In this document: positions 1-10,321 of the stretch, in pieces
How positions within the stretch are numbered: the stretch's first letter is position 1
Layout of the letters: each line of letters begins with the position of its first letter
Assembly (NCBI RefSeq): GCF_000247815.1
Contig: NC_021681.1
Coordinates: 21,207,495-21,271,494 of the forward strand
Length of the DNA stretch: 64,000 nt
Direction of reading: 5' to 3'
Source of the DNA: Ficedula albicollis
Taxonomy: Eukaryota; Chordata; Aves; Passeriformes; Muscicapidae
Notes under the pieces: generated by a model
Databases searched by the model: none
What the model was told of the DNA's origin: nothing
Seen by the model: only the letters and a program-made list of their open reading frames with translations
Program-made: the position numbers and the translations under genes

Positions 1-532
1 ATGATTGCAATGCTAATAAATTGCAATGCAGAATGTCCTGTATAAAGGGAATGTTAAACTTCTCTATTCCTTAAACACAAATTGGATCCATTTTTCACAG
101 AGTATATCTACTGAAGATTTAGCTCCATTATACTGCAACATGTCTAATATTCCATAAAGTACAACCAGAAAAGAACAATTTGTTTTCTAATATGCCTAAT
201 GGAATGTGATTTATGATCCTAAGCACAGATTGGTCAGCATGATCAGGATGTCTCTCTCTGCAGACAGTGGGAACTTATTTTACAAAGATTTTTTTGTTTG
301 AACTGAACCAAAAATTTAGCTGAGTAAGTCTCTCCTGAGAAGTGCATAAAACCATGTATCCAGATGGCAGTGAACTCAACATTAAATAAATTTAAAATTT
401 AAGGGGAAAAAATAACATATTTTATATGTCTAATAATTTATAAAGAAAAGAACATGGATTTAAATTTTCCCTTTTGTAACAAACTGTAATGTGTTCCTTT
501 GACACAATCTAGTTTAAATTTATGGTTGCAAT

Positions 533-575
533 GAAAAATAGAAAAAATAGAAAAATATAGAAAAATAAAAAATAG
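533..575. repeat. A-rich low-complexity run
   Basis: An imperfect run of A blocks separated by TAG or TAT units. It is simple-sequence DNA with no sign of a poly-A tail belonging to a retroelement, because no LINE or SINE body lies beside it. Confidence 0.7.
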
Positions 576-1830
576 GCCTGAACAGCTCAGTCAAGTATTT
601 ATAGAGCTACTGGAATTATCCAGATTCTGCTTTAAAATTTTGGAGTATATACACATTAAATTGTAACTTTATAACCTTTTCAGTCTAGTGAGTAAGGTTT
701 TAAGTTGTCACTCACAGCCTGATCTTTTTTTATTACTTCAATTCGTCCAAGTGCTGGCAATGGAAATTCTTGGCATTATTTACAACCACAACTGACTTGC
801 ACTCATCAGTACTCCTGAGGTCTAAATCTAAAAGTAGGACTTTTAAAATGTCAATAGATACTAATGATCTAGGAGTTTGGGGAAAAAAGAAATACAAGCA
901 CATAACAAAACACATTCCTAGGCATCAGGAAGAGCAGATATAGAAACTAAAAGCTGAGGACATTGTCTGAAAAGCAGTGAAGCAAGAGAAAAGACTTTTG
1001 CTCCTGCTTAAGCAGCCTCTGCTTTGGACTGTGTGATACCTTCCAGTGGTGCTGCTCAGCCTCAGTGACTGAAGGAAAAACAAGGACTGAAGTGAAAAAC
1101 AGTTCTGAAGAGACCAGCATTTGAAATGGGAAACCTTTTAGTTTATATTTGTTCTCTTTTTAAAAATTGTAGAATCATCACATAGAGCTGCACTGTGTTT
1201 AAAATATAATTTAAACAAAAATGTCACAGAATTTTAAAACCGTGTGCCTTCTTAAATTTCACATTTATCTCTTTTATGAAGTTGCAAGCGAAGACAAAAT
1301 CAAAACTGCCTTACTGAAGATTGCCAAGGGATTTCTGGTTAATAAAAGCCAAAATAGTTTCAAAACTTTCAAAAGTGAAAGTTAGAAGTTCTGCAGTATT
1401 ACCCTAATTCTTCCTGATTTTAAAGGTGTATCCTAAATAAATAGTATTAGCTGCTTTATCAGTGCAATGGAAGACCTGGTTTCTTGAATTCCCCTCAAGC
1501 CCTAACACAATTCCTCTGCCCCAGCAGTGTTTAATCCTGAACTGCAAAGACTGAAAATTGGAATGTTAAGAAATATCACTGAAACACCAGTACGTCAAAA
1601 GAATGATTTACAAGGCCACATTTGCACTAGTCTGCAATCATATATGTATTGCAATGGATCAGATCTCAGCCAGACTGCCAAAAAATCAGTATTCCGTTTG
1701 CAATGGATGTGTTCTGCCAACGTCGACAAGAACGCCTTTTGCCAACATCAATACCAGCGCATCAGGGAGCTTCTCTCTCCTCCAAAGTTCTAAAGTGCCA
1801 AACTGAGATAAGCAAAAAGACCAAGGCTGC

Positions 1831-1880
1831 AGTATAAATAAGGGGGAGCTGCTGCCAGGCTCTCAGTGCTGCTGTCCACG
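1831..1880 (+). promoter_or_regulatory. TATA-like motif, possible promoter
   Basis: TATAAATA lies at 1833-1840 and is followed by a G-rich stretch and a more GC-balanced segment about 25-40 bases downstream, where a start site would be expected for a TATA promoter. No clear first exon or open frame follows. TATA-like octamers are common by chance in AT-rich DNA, so this is only a candidate. Confidence 0.12.
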
Positions 1881-3065
1881 AGGATCCCTGGCTCCTATAC
1901 TAATTCTAGCCATTACAAACCTATCCCGAGTCTTGCTGCCTGCAGGGAAAGCTCATCTGCTTGGGTCTGACAGTGTGGGCTTATTTATTTTATATAAATA
2001 CACCCCAGCACCTTCAATGTGATAACTTCAGGGAACTGTTGGACTTTGGTGAAGTCCTTTATTTATTTTCAATTTCTGCCCATTTCAGACTGAAGAATAT
2101 GTAACTGTGTGGTAGCCCAATGCTTTCTATGGGGAGGCATCTTTGCTGCTGCACTGTGCACAGTTATGATTAAAGGTTGTTAATTTTTTGCACAGAGACC
2201 ACAGAGCCTGTTATCAAGATATGTTGATGCCATTGCAGGCTCAAAATTTCTCTGTTTAGAGAAGGCATCGGACTCAGACTGATGATGAACCTTGATTTTT
2301 AACAATAAAATCTAATCCCACACTGCACCAAATTCTTGTTTTATATTTCAAATGACGTGGTAACAGCGCATTGATCAGCTTCTGTTCAGAGAGGAGATGA
2401 GTCAGCAGTATCCAAAATATATTACAGCTCTCTGCAGTAAGCCCTGAACTTAAATCTGTGCTCCTTTAAACCTTGGCTTAATGAAATGCTGACCAGTGCC
2501 AAAAGCATCTCAGAGCACTGGATTCCCAGCAGATGCTCCTCAGTGAGACACTCACAACACACCAGAAAATGTCAAGCTCTTTCAGACTCAGCCACTTGCT
2601 CTTTATCCTCCTATGAGTCAATTGGTTCCTCATCATGACAACTTGTGAACTTTTAATGCTCTACAAATATTCTCCAAGTATTAAATCAAGGTCATTGTAC
2701 TGACACCTGTTTTTATTCTGTTCCATTTTTATTCACAGCAGGTGTGAAGGCAGGTTGTACAAGGTATTCATTTTAAACCACTCTGTCACCTGTCATTTAT
2801 TTAACCTACTAAAAGAAACAAACTAATGGAACAGTGCAAGAAACATCCTCAATATACATTTCATAATCAGATGGTTTTCTTCTTATATGCTATGCACCTA
2901 TGTAATGCATTTTAGAGCACAATCACCACAATCTATAATAAAATCCTGATGTAAAGGAGATCAAATGACAAGGCATTTTCTGGTGAAGAAAATGTGAATA
3001 TCTTTCAGCTAACTCCTCTTTGAAACTGTGTTGAGTCCAGACTGAAGGGAGGAGCTATATCTTAA

Positions 3066-3216
3066 TTTTTTAATATTAAACCTAATATAACCAATGCAGT
3101 AGTAGAAGTAAATTAAAAAATGATTATAAAAGCAAAGTGAATTTTGAGATAAAGTAAAATAAGGTATAGTAAATAATAGAAATTAATTTAATAAATTGAA
3201 ATAAAGTTGAATCCAT
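3066..3216. repeat. AT-rich low-complexity stretch
   Basis: About 150 bases made almost wholly of A and T with scattered G, rich in TAAA and AATT words. It has no regular period. It lies just before the first tandem duplication of the window. Confidence 0.6.
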
Positions 3217-3232
3217 AATGAAGGGAAGGCAA

Positions 3233-3409
3233 TCAAATGAGCATTCAGCTACAAAGAACATACATCTGTGAAAGAAACAGCTGGCTTATATACACAGGTA
3301 TATCCCTTACAAAAAGCTCCGTCAAACGAGCATTCAGCTACAAAGAACATACATCTGCAAAAGAAACAGCTGGCTAATATACACAGGTATATCCCTTACA
3401 AAAAGCTCC
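3233..3409. repeat. Tandem duplication, 88-bp unit, two copies
   Basis: Copy 1 is 3233-3320 and copy 2 is 3322-3409, separated by one base (period 89). The copies differ at a handful of sites, including TG versus CG near the left end and TG versus CA in the middle. Neither copy resembles a transposon. It belongs to the window-wide set of local head-to-tail duplications. Confidence 0.95.
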
Positions 3410-6400
3410 CTGTGCCTCTTTAGATACATAGAATTATCTAAATTAATATTCTAATAGATATTACACTGTAGACATAACAGAAACATAGAACAGGGTAGAA
3501 GAAATTGCTTTTCATTTTAAAAGGGTGACAAATAAAATAAGGGAAACAAAGGCAGTAATGACCTTTTTTACAGGAAGATTTCCTAGTTCTACGTGAAGTA
3601 TCTGCTCACAGAAACACACCAGAGTGCAATAATCAGCATGGTCCTGCCTGTGAATCTCCTTGGGAATTTAGTCGATGTCACCACTTGGAAGAGTTCTGAA
3701 AAGCTGTTTCACTCAGTGTAAAACCTCGTTTGAAGAAGTTTTGTAAAGTGTTGCCAAATTCCCTCACAAGTGACTGCAAAAGTCTGAGGTAAATCCCCAG
3801 TCTGGATATGTGCCTGGAGAACCCTTGATTGGACATTTGGAGCTCTCAGCAACTGATAACAACCAAAATGTCAGGCCAAAAGCATTAAGAACTCAAATTT
3901 TATATTTTCAATTTCCAATAACAATTAACTTCATATAATACCCACTGACTCCACAAAGGAGAGCATGCAACTATTTGACTTTAATTTGCTACAGCGAATA
4001 GTGGCTGTAGAGCAAGGAGGAGGGGCAAGGTAAAGGAGTTTCTTTCCCTATAAACCTGCCTGCCAAAAAGTGACGTAAAGCAGTGCCCATCAGTCTCTGA
4101 GCTCTCAGAAACCTCACTGGAGTGACCCTCCAGTGGTGGCCAGTTGAGATACTGGGAGAAGAAAGGCTGCCATTGCTTACTGCAAAATAAAATGTTCTCC
4201 CACCAGAAATACTGAGGCTAAAGCTTTTCATCTACTCAACCTCTGATTAGGAAAGAGATAACAGAATAATGGCACTGTGCATTTGCACGTGTGTGAGCCA
4301 TCTGAAGCCTTGGAAAATTTCAGGTTTAATCGAAATCAGCAATTTCATGCAGCACTGAACTCCAGAGAATGTAGGCACATTCTAGCGTTCCTGGTGTCAG
4401 AAGCATTACATTTGCTCTCAGGTTTGGAGGAGATATGCACATGCTGATTGAAATAGTCAGATTAGCTCTCTCCTGATGGCAAGAAGGAAAAAGGGAAGGG
4501 GACTGAGAGCTGCCTTGTGCCACTGAGCTGGCTGGCGTGTCCCCAGATGCGCCACGCTATCAGCCAGCAGCGCCACGGGGGATATCAGCTGGTAAAAGTG
4601 TAAGGTCTGAAACAGACATTCTAAACAAGATACACACTCACAGGAGCAGAAACTTTCATTTTGAAAGCCCATCACTGGCCAGTGCATCTACAATTTTTGT
4701 GAAACCACCACCAAACCAACATGAACAGTAAGGTGCACAGCCATGAGCTGATGCAAGATTTATGATCATACCAGGCTCAGCCTTATTTTACAGCTGCCAT
4801 ATGAGATTTTATTTCTGGAAAGAAGCAGCATTGATAAAGAGATTTAATTGTCTGTCAGCATGCCTTACACTGCAGTTACTACATTTACTTCAAGCCTGAA
4901 TCTCATTACTACTTCAATTCCACAGGTCCCCCTCTGTCTCAAGGTGGGTGCTTAATTAGAGCAGCCCCCATAATGCAAGCAAGCAAATACAGCAGACTTT
5001 CTCTCTTTTCTCTCCCTGTCAGCCTGACAAATCTAATAGACTATTGATTTTCCATCCTCAAAGAGATCAGCCTCCACTTTTGCCATTCAATCACGATATT
5101 AGCTGTCCATTAACTCCAATTCCCTGGCCTGACAGCTTGTGAACACCTCCAAGGCTGTTCAATCAGCCAGTCAACACCCAGACAACAATGCAATTACAAA
5201 CCTCTTCTAGACCATAGCCCAGGTCTTAACCTACTGCTTTCTCTCACTTCCTCAGAAGTTCATGCTCCTTTATTCCTATTTCTTTTTTGTCAACTTGATA
5301 ATACTATTGCTTATTTATTCACTGCACTTGAAAGAAAATACATTTCTGGTTGACAAGACGATTGTGTTATTCCTTGGAAAAATCATAATTTTTAAGTGAA
5401 GTTATTCCTACATCGCTGCTGTACCTCTAATGGCTCAAAACCAAGGCAAGCACCATAAACATTGCTATTTGTCAGAGGAAATAAATTTGTCAATTTTCAG
5501 AGTTCTTCATTAATTTCAGCAGTGCAATCTGTCCTGCCATTTCAAAAATCTCGGTCAGGCATGATTAGCCCACTGAAGAGACCACTCAGGATTTGGTGAA
5601 AAGAAAAAAAGGATGATGATTTTATTGTTTCCACTTGCTTCTTAGCTGATCTGTTTTGTGAAGCTGCAACGAATGGTCAAGAATTCTCTGACAACTGTTC
5701 TTCCCTCCAATATTTTGGCAATAAAATGTACACTTAGCTAAATTAACTCCACATTATTGGTACACCTGTTCTTTATTTTTTTTAAGTGCTGACAATCACC
5801 AGTGCTTATCAGCCCACGGCATTTCTGCCAATTGTAAAATGAATGCTCTAAGTATTTCCCTCTGAGTTTTAATAGCTTGTAATAACTGTGGCATGAATGA
5901 CCTCAGTTTGTTAAGCACAGCCACACAATTTGGCATGGACACAAAGAAAACACTTGTAGTTCATGTGAATTCCTTATATAGATACAGTATATGTGAAAAA
6001 GTAAATGCTTCTGGTAATCTGATATATATGGGAACACAGATAAAATAGGGGTTTTTGTTTCTTTTAGAGACTGACAAAAGCAATCAGCTTTCTTTGGGTT
6101 TATCTCTAATCACAATAGAACAAGGCTCACATGATACTCTTTAAAGCTTTTTGTTTGTGGGGTTTCATAAGAAATGGGGCATTTGGTGTTCACTGAAATT
6201 CTGTCTTCCACTCTACATTTGACTCAAATATTTCACAGCTGAAATTGTAATAGACAATTCTGTATAATGCCACCTATAAAATGCCACCCTTAATTACTTG
6301 CTGATTCCATTGCCTGGCATCCCCCCCTGCAGGTAGCACTTAAGCACCTTGGATAATGTACACAACATGTGAAATATTTCAGTTCTTTGTTGAGGGGATG

Positions 6401-7122
6401 TGCATCTGTTTCAGTGTTAAGTATCATTTCTCTTTAATGAATAAATGACTGGTTTTACACACCTCATACTGAATGTAGACTAATTTTCAAAAAAAAACTT
6501 ATACACTTTCTCTTATTAGTAGTAATATTAATATGAAATCTGTAAAGGCTTTAGACTGCATATTCAATTAACTACTCCTGTAAACAGATTTTTCTGTTCC
6601 ATCCCAGAGATCAGGGATGTAACGAATTCCATATTACACTTTTTGCATCCTACTATCAAATTCTTATGAGTTTTCTAGTCTGGCCAAATGAATGCACCTC
6701 AAAGAACAGGGTTCATGTCCTCTATTAATTTCTCTCTAGGATTCTTCAAAAAAAAACTCTTAACCTGAAGAAGTACATTTTCCTACTGTGATGCAGAAAA
6801 AGATGAACTGGGAAGAATGAGACTGTCACAATCAGCCCATTTGTATTCTAGTAAGTCTTTTTATGAGGCACAGAATACTAATTTACACAATGCCTGTACC
6901 CTATGGTAAATGTTTGACCAACTGCAAAATTACTCTCATCCCTAAATTGCACATCAGATCCACTAAGATATCAACAGCAGCTTCCTTAAACACCCCTCAG
7001 AGTAGCCTGGATTTAAGAGAATCATGTGGTAGCACTTCATACAGTTGGCAAAACTTAAAGACTACATGACAGTGATGGAAATAAGACCTATTTACCCTCA
7101 AATTTTGACACATTGTTCACAC
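3410..7122. other. Unannotated non-coding sequence
   Basis: No gene, RNA gene or transposon is recognised. Small open frames at 3989-4231, 4326-4687 and 6863-7069 overlap in different frames and have no family signature. Two stretches, about 5020-5215 and 5640-5940, have a balanced base composition with many homeodomain-type ATTA and TGACAG words and read like conserved non-coding DNA. That is a subjective impression. Confidence 0.6.
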
Positions 7123-7356
7123 CTCACAGCCTAGTTGAGGGTACACTGAGGCTATTTAATTTTTGTAACATCTTCATTCACTCCTATTTCTCCAGGGGGT
7201 GGAATGGTTTCTCACAGCCTAGTTGAGGGTAAACCGAGGCTATTTAATTTTTGTAACATCTTCATTCCCTCACAGCCTAGTTGAGGGTACACTGAGGCTA
7301 TTTAATTTTTGTAACATCTTCATTCACTCCTATTTCTCCAGGGGGTGGAATGGTTT
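7123..7356. repeat. Tandem array, 88-bp unit, three copies, middle truncated
   Basis: Copy A is 7123-7210 (88 bp), copy B is 7211-7268 (58 bp, lacking the right-hand 30 bp) and copy C is 7269-7356 (88 bp). A and C look identical. B carries its own differences (AAACCG in place of ACACTG, and CATTCC in place of CATTCA). The right end of the unit runs into the CR1 3' fragment, so part of the duplicated unit is CR1-derived. Confidence 0.93.
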
Positions 7357-7398
7357 TTAGAGTCCTTTCCAATCCAAACTGTTCTGTGATTCTGTGAC
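7340..7398 (+). mobile_element. CR1 LINE, short 3'-end fragment
   Basis: The sequence matches the extreme 3' end of avian CR1: a segment corresponding to the 'GGTCCTTTCCAACCCAAACC' region, then two copies of the terminal ATTCTGTG-type octamer at about 7378-7397. CR1 elements are heavily 5'-truncated and end in this octamer repeat, not in poly-A. Only about 60 bp remains, so no coding part is present. The strand is given by the octamer at the right-hand end. Confidence 0.8.
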
Positions 7399-7557
7399 AA
7401 GTTCTGATATTATTAATTGGTTTTTCTTATCAAATTAAAAGCAAACTGCTGAATATGAAGGGCCCAGAGCCTACACAACTTCTCTTGGAGGAGGGCACCA
7501 GAGGTGGGCTGTCTTGGCCAACCAAAGAAAATCTGCTGCTCAGATTTTTGATTATTC
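7399..7557. other. Short unique spacer
   Basis: This unique sequence lies between the CR1 3' end and the next tandem duplication. No feature is recognised in it. Confidence 0.6.
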
Positions 7558-7803
7558 CCTCTTTAGTAACCCTGCAGCCTTTACATCACTGACATTACCT
7601 TTGCCCAGTCTGCAGTGGGGACAGAGCATGGTGCCACCAATGAACTGATTCAACTGAGACCAAAAACAGGACCATAAAAAAACAGCCTCTTTAGTAACCT
7701 TTACATCACTGACATTATCTTTGCCCAGTCTGCAGTGGGGACAGAGCACGGTGCCACCAATGAACTGATTCGACTGAGACCAAAAACAGGACCATAAAAA
7801 AAC
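7558..7803. repeat. Tandem duplication, about 120-128-bp unit, two copies
   Basis: Copy 1 is 7558-7685 and copy 2 is 7686-7803. Copy 2 lacks 8 bases (around CCTGCAGC) near its left end. Substitutions include ATG versus ACG and CAA versus CGA, both CpG-type transitions. The minus-strand open frame across this array (7552-7914) reads the same 30-odd residues twice. That internal repeat comes from the duplication and is not evidence for a protein. Confidence 0.94.
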
Positions 7804-8085
7804 AATTTCATAGGATTTGCTATGATAACCTACATATATGAGAACAGGTTTTGTAATGGAGATGTAATTTAAATATAGCTTGCCAACAAATCTACTCAAT
7901 ATGCAAATATTCAAATAATTTTAAAATCCACTGTTCTTTGATTTAATTTCATAGGATTTGCTATGATGACCTACATATATGAGAACAGGTTTTGTAATGG
8001 AGATGTAATTTAAATATAGCTTGCCAACAAATCTACTCAATATGCAAATATTCAAATAATTTTAAAATCCACTGTTCTTTGATTT
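7804..8085. repeat. Tandem duplication, 141-bp unit, two copies
   Basis: Copy 1 is 7804-7944 and copy 2 is 7945-8085. The copies are equal in length, and the one difference I see is an A/G transition (ATAACC versus ATGACC). This array abuts the previous one directly, giving the order A A' B B'. Immediately to the right, 8086-8120 contains an imperfect 17-18-bp repeat of an AAAATAGCCTTTAT core. Confidence 0.95.
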
Positions 8086-8706
8086 ATGTAAAAATAGCCT
8101 TTATGTCAAAATAGCCTTTATATCTATTTATATGGGTTTTAATATACATTTATAATCAGCTTTCATCCAGATTCAACCACCTTTATGAAGATTCAGTAGC
8201 ATGTACTTAAGTAGACAAAAAGTCAACTTGGCAACAGGGGTGCTTAAAGACTACCAAAATGATCTAAGGTTAAAAAAAAAGAGCCCAGAGAGAAGTCTTC
8301 CCTGAAAGAAGCAAATGTGTAATTAAAGTTCCAATCTCATCCAGAGACTGAAAAATTCAAGGGAGGGACTGTTCTAAATAATACATTCTATTTCTAAAAA
8401 CTTTGCACATAGTCCTTTTTCATCTCCTGACCTTACCATAGGGAAAATTGCTGTGTTTCTTCTAATAAAAATTACATCTCTCATTTGCAGCCTCCCAATC
8501 TGTTTCATCTGGAAGCTGTTTCATCTATTCCCTGTAGGTGGAACTCTGTCTTTAGACCTTTAATTAGGTGGTGTTGCCTTGACCACTGTAGCTTAAACGT
8601 AGTTTAATACTCTGGTTCTAAAATGGCCACTTGTGTATTTATGCTCCTGTATTGACCCTACAAATTTGCCTCAGAATTTGTTAGTGTTTTAATGTGTCAG
8701 TTTGGC

Positions 8707-8721
8707 TTTTTTTTTTTTTTT
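8707..8721. repeat. T15 homopolymer
   Basis: Uninterrupted run of 15 T. No retroelement body adjoins it on either side. Confidence 0.9.
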
Positions 8722-9722
8722 CACTGTTTTCTCCTAAGAAGGCCAATATCATTCTTTGATGAACCTTGATTTTCTTTTGTTTCAGAACTTATCGCTGTCT
8801 CTTTTGAATGACAATGAAAAAACTGGCTAATAGAAAGCACAGAATTCACTTCCATCTTCTGCAGAGTGCTGCTTCCCACACCTGAGTCCACATTTCTGAT
8901 TAGCATTGCTACAGGTTACAGCCACGACTTGTTGTGACTTATCTACTGAATATTTCATGTATTTTTGATACTATCAATGATAAGATTTTAATGAATTGTT
9001 TACAAGCATTATGTCAAAGACCAGTGAATAATTTTGTCTTTCTGTGAATGTGTTCAGAGTTAAAACAAGAAACAAATCAAATCCCCAACAACAAGTACAT
9101 AGAAGATATTTCCCAATAGAAGATCCTGTCTGCTTTACCTCAGGGTGGAAACTTGGGTTCATATTTTAATGTTGATCCCTAACTGTTAGGGTTGTGTTAC
9201 TTCTTACTGCACTTTGGTTTGAATTTTCATTTGTATGCAAATAAGTCTCTGATTTATGGCACCAGTAAAGATATTATTCAATGACTCCTATTTTTCAAAC
9301 TTGCTTTCAGGGTATGTAGAATTAGATAAGCAACAATTTTCTCTGAGCCTGCACGCTGGCAAAATCCAGTAGAGTATTAAACCATCACCCTGCTTTTTTG
9401 CTAAAAATCACATTTTCAAAAGAGCTTTTTCTCTTTAAAATATGAAGAAATAGATCTATACTTCAAAAAGCTCAGTATCTTTGATTATCTGGTTCTCTGG
9501 TATAGCAGAAGCTACCCAGACTCTTCATTTACACTTTGCTTCCAAGAGATTTAGGGATTTATAATAATACTTGAAAGTCACACCTGAGTTTTACTGAAGT
9601 TCAGTCCTTGGTGACAAAATTGCACCTACAAAATAAAGGAATTAAATGAAAACAATAAGTAGAATTAATGGCATATCTGCCTTCAAAAAATTCACATTTC
9701 CAAATTCTTCTTTCAACATAAA

Positions 9723-9779
9723 ATCAATCCAAAGTTGGATTGATCCAGTCATATTTTAAAACAACCATGACATGGTTGT
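9723..9779. other. Two adjacent short inverted repeats
   Basis: The first has arms ATCAATCCA and TGGATTGAT around a 4-base spacer. The second has arms ACAACCATG and CATGGTTGT around a single central base (9761-9779). Both are perfect 9-bp stems. They could form small hairpins in single-stranded DNA or RNA, and no protein-binding role is implied by the sequence alone. Confidence 0.5.
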
Positions 9780-9897
9780 CATGATAAGTCTGCTGAAGAA
9801 ACTGGAGAGTAAATTTTTATCCATGTAAATCATCATTTTTCAACACCTTCTGTACCTTTACAAAGTGTTTGAATAATGTGCTAACAATCAATGTCTC

Positions 9898-10321
9898 AAT
9901 GTTCTTTTACAATATTTAACTTTGTGCTGCACCCAATCCACCACAATTAAGCTTCTGGCTGCTTACTCATTAAACCCAGAGGAAATGGGAAAGAAAAAAG
10001 GGACAGTGGGGAGGGCAGCACACAAGGATTTGCTAAGGAATTTTCTTACACTGTTCTCCCATACTGGGAGGAATGTTCTTTTATAATATTTAACTTTGTG
10101 CTGCACCCAATCCATCACAATTAAGCTTCTGGCTGCTTACTCATTAACAATGTTCTTTTACAATATTTAACTTTGTGCTGCACCCAATCCACCACAATTA
10201 AGCTTCTGGCTGCTTACTCATTAAACCCAGAGGAAATGGGAAAGAAAAAAGGGACAGTGGGGAGGGCAGCACACAAGGATTTGCTAAGGAATTTTCTTAC
10301 ACTGTTCTCCCATACTGGGAG
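9898..10321. repeat. Tandem array, 173-bp unit, three copies, middle truncated
   Basis: Copy A is 9898-10070 (173 bp), copy B is 10072-10147 (76 bp, left part only) and copy C is 10149-10321 (173 bp). A and C look identical, while B differs at two sites (TTTTATAAT for TTTTACAAT, and CCATCAC for CCACCAC). This is the same outer-identical, middle-truncated layout seen at 7123-7356. Confidence 0.95.

Larger units (their letters stand above)
1..3232. other. Unannotated non-coding sequence
   Basis: No gene can be supported here. Short open frames (60-90 codons) occur on both strands but overlap one another in different frames, have no recognisable domain and look like chance. The stretch is AT-rich and mostly unique by eye. 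Landmarks are an A-rich run near 0.55 kb, a TATA-like motif near 1.83 kb and a very AT-rich patch from about 3.07 kb. The overlapping frames at 1527-1837 lie just upstream of the TATA-like motif and contain no familiar protein sequence. Confidence 0.7.
8086..9897. other. Unannotated non-coding sequence
   Basis: No gene is supported. The stretch holds a 15-base T run at 8707-8721 and a pair of short hairpins at 9723-9779. The open frames at 8721-8906 and 8974-9162 on the minus strand are short and show no recognisable motif. Confidence 0.65.

Noticed and set aside
7552..7914. Minus-strand 120-codon frame with a repeated CPHC-containing peptide that superficially suggests zinc-binding repeats
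   Set aside because: The internal repeat coincides exactly with the 7558-7803 tandem DNA duplication. There is no second metal-binding half and no recognised family.
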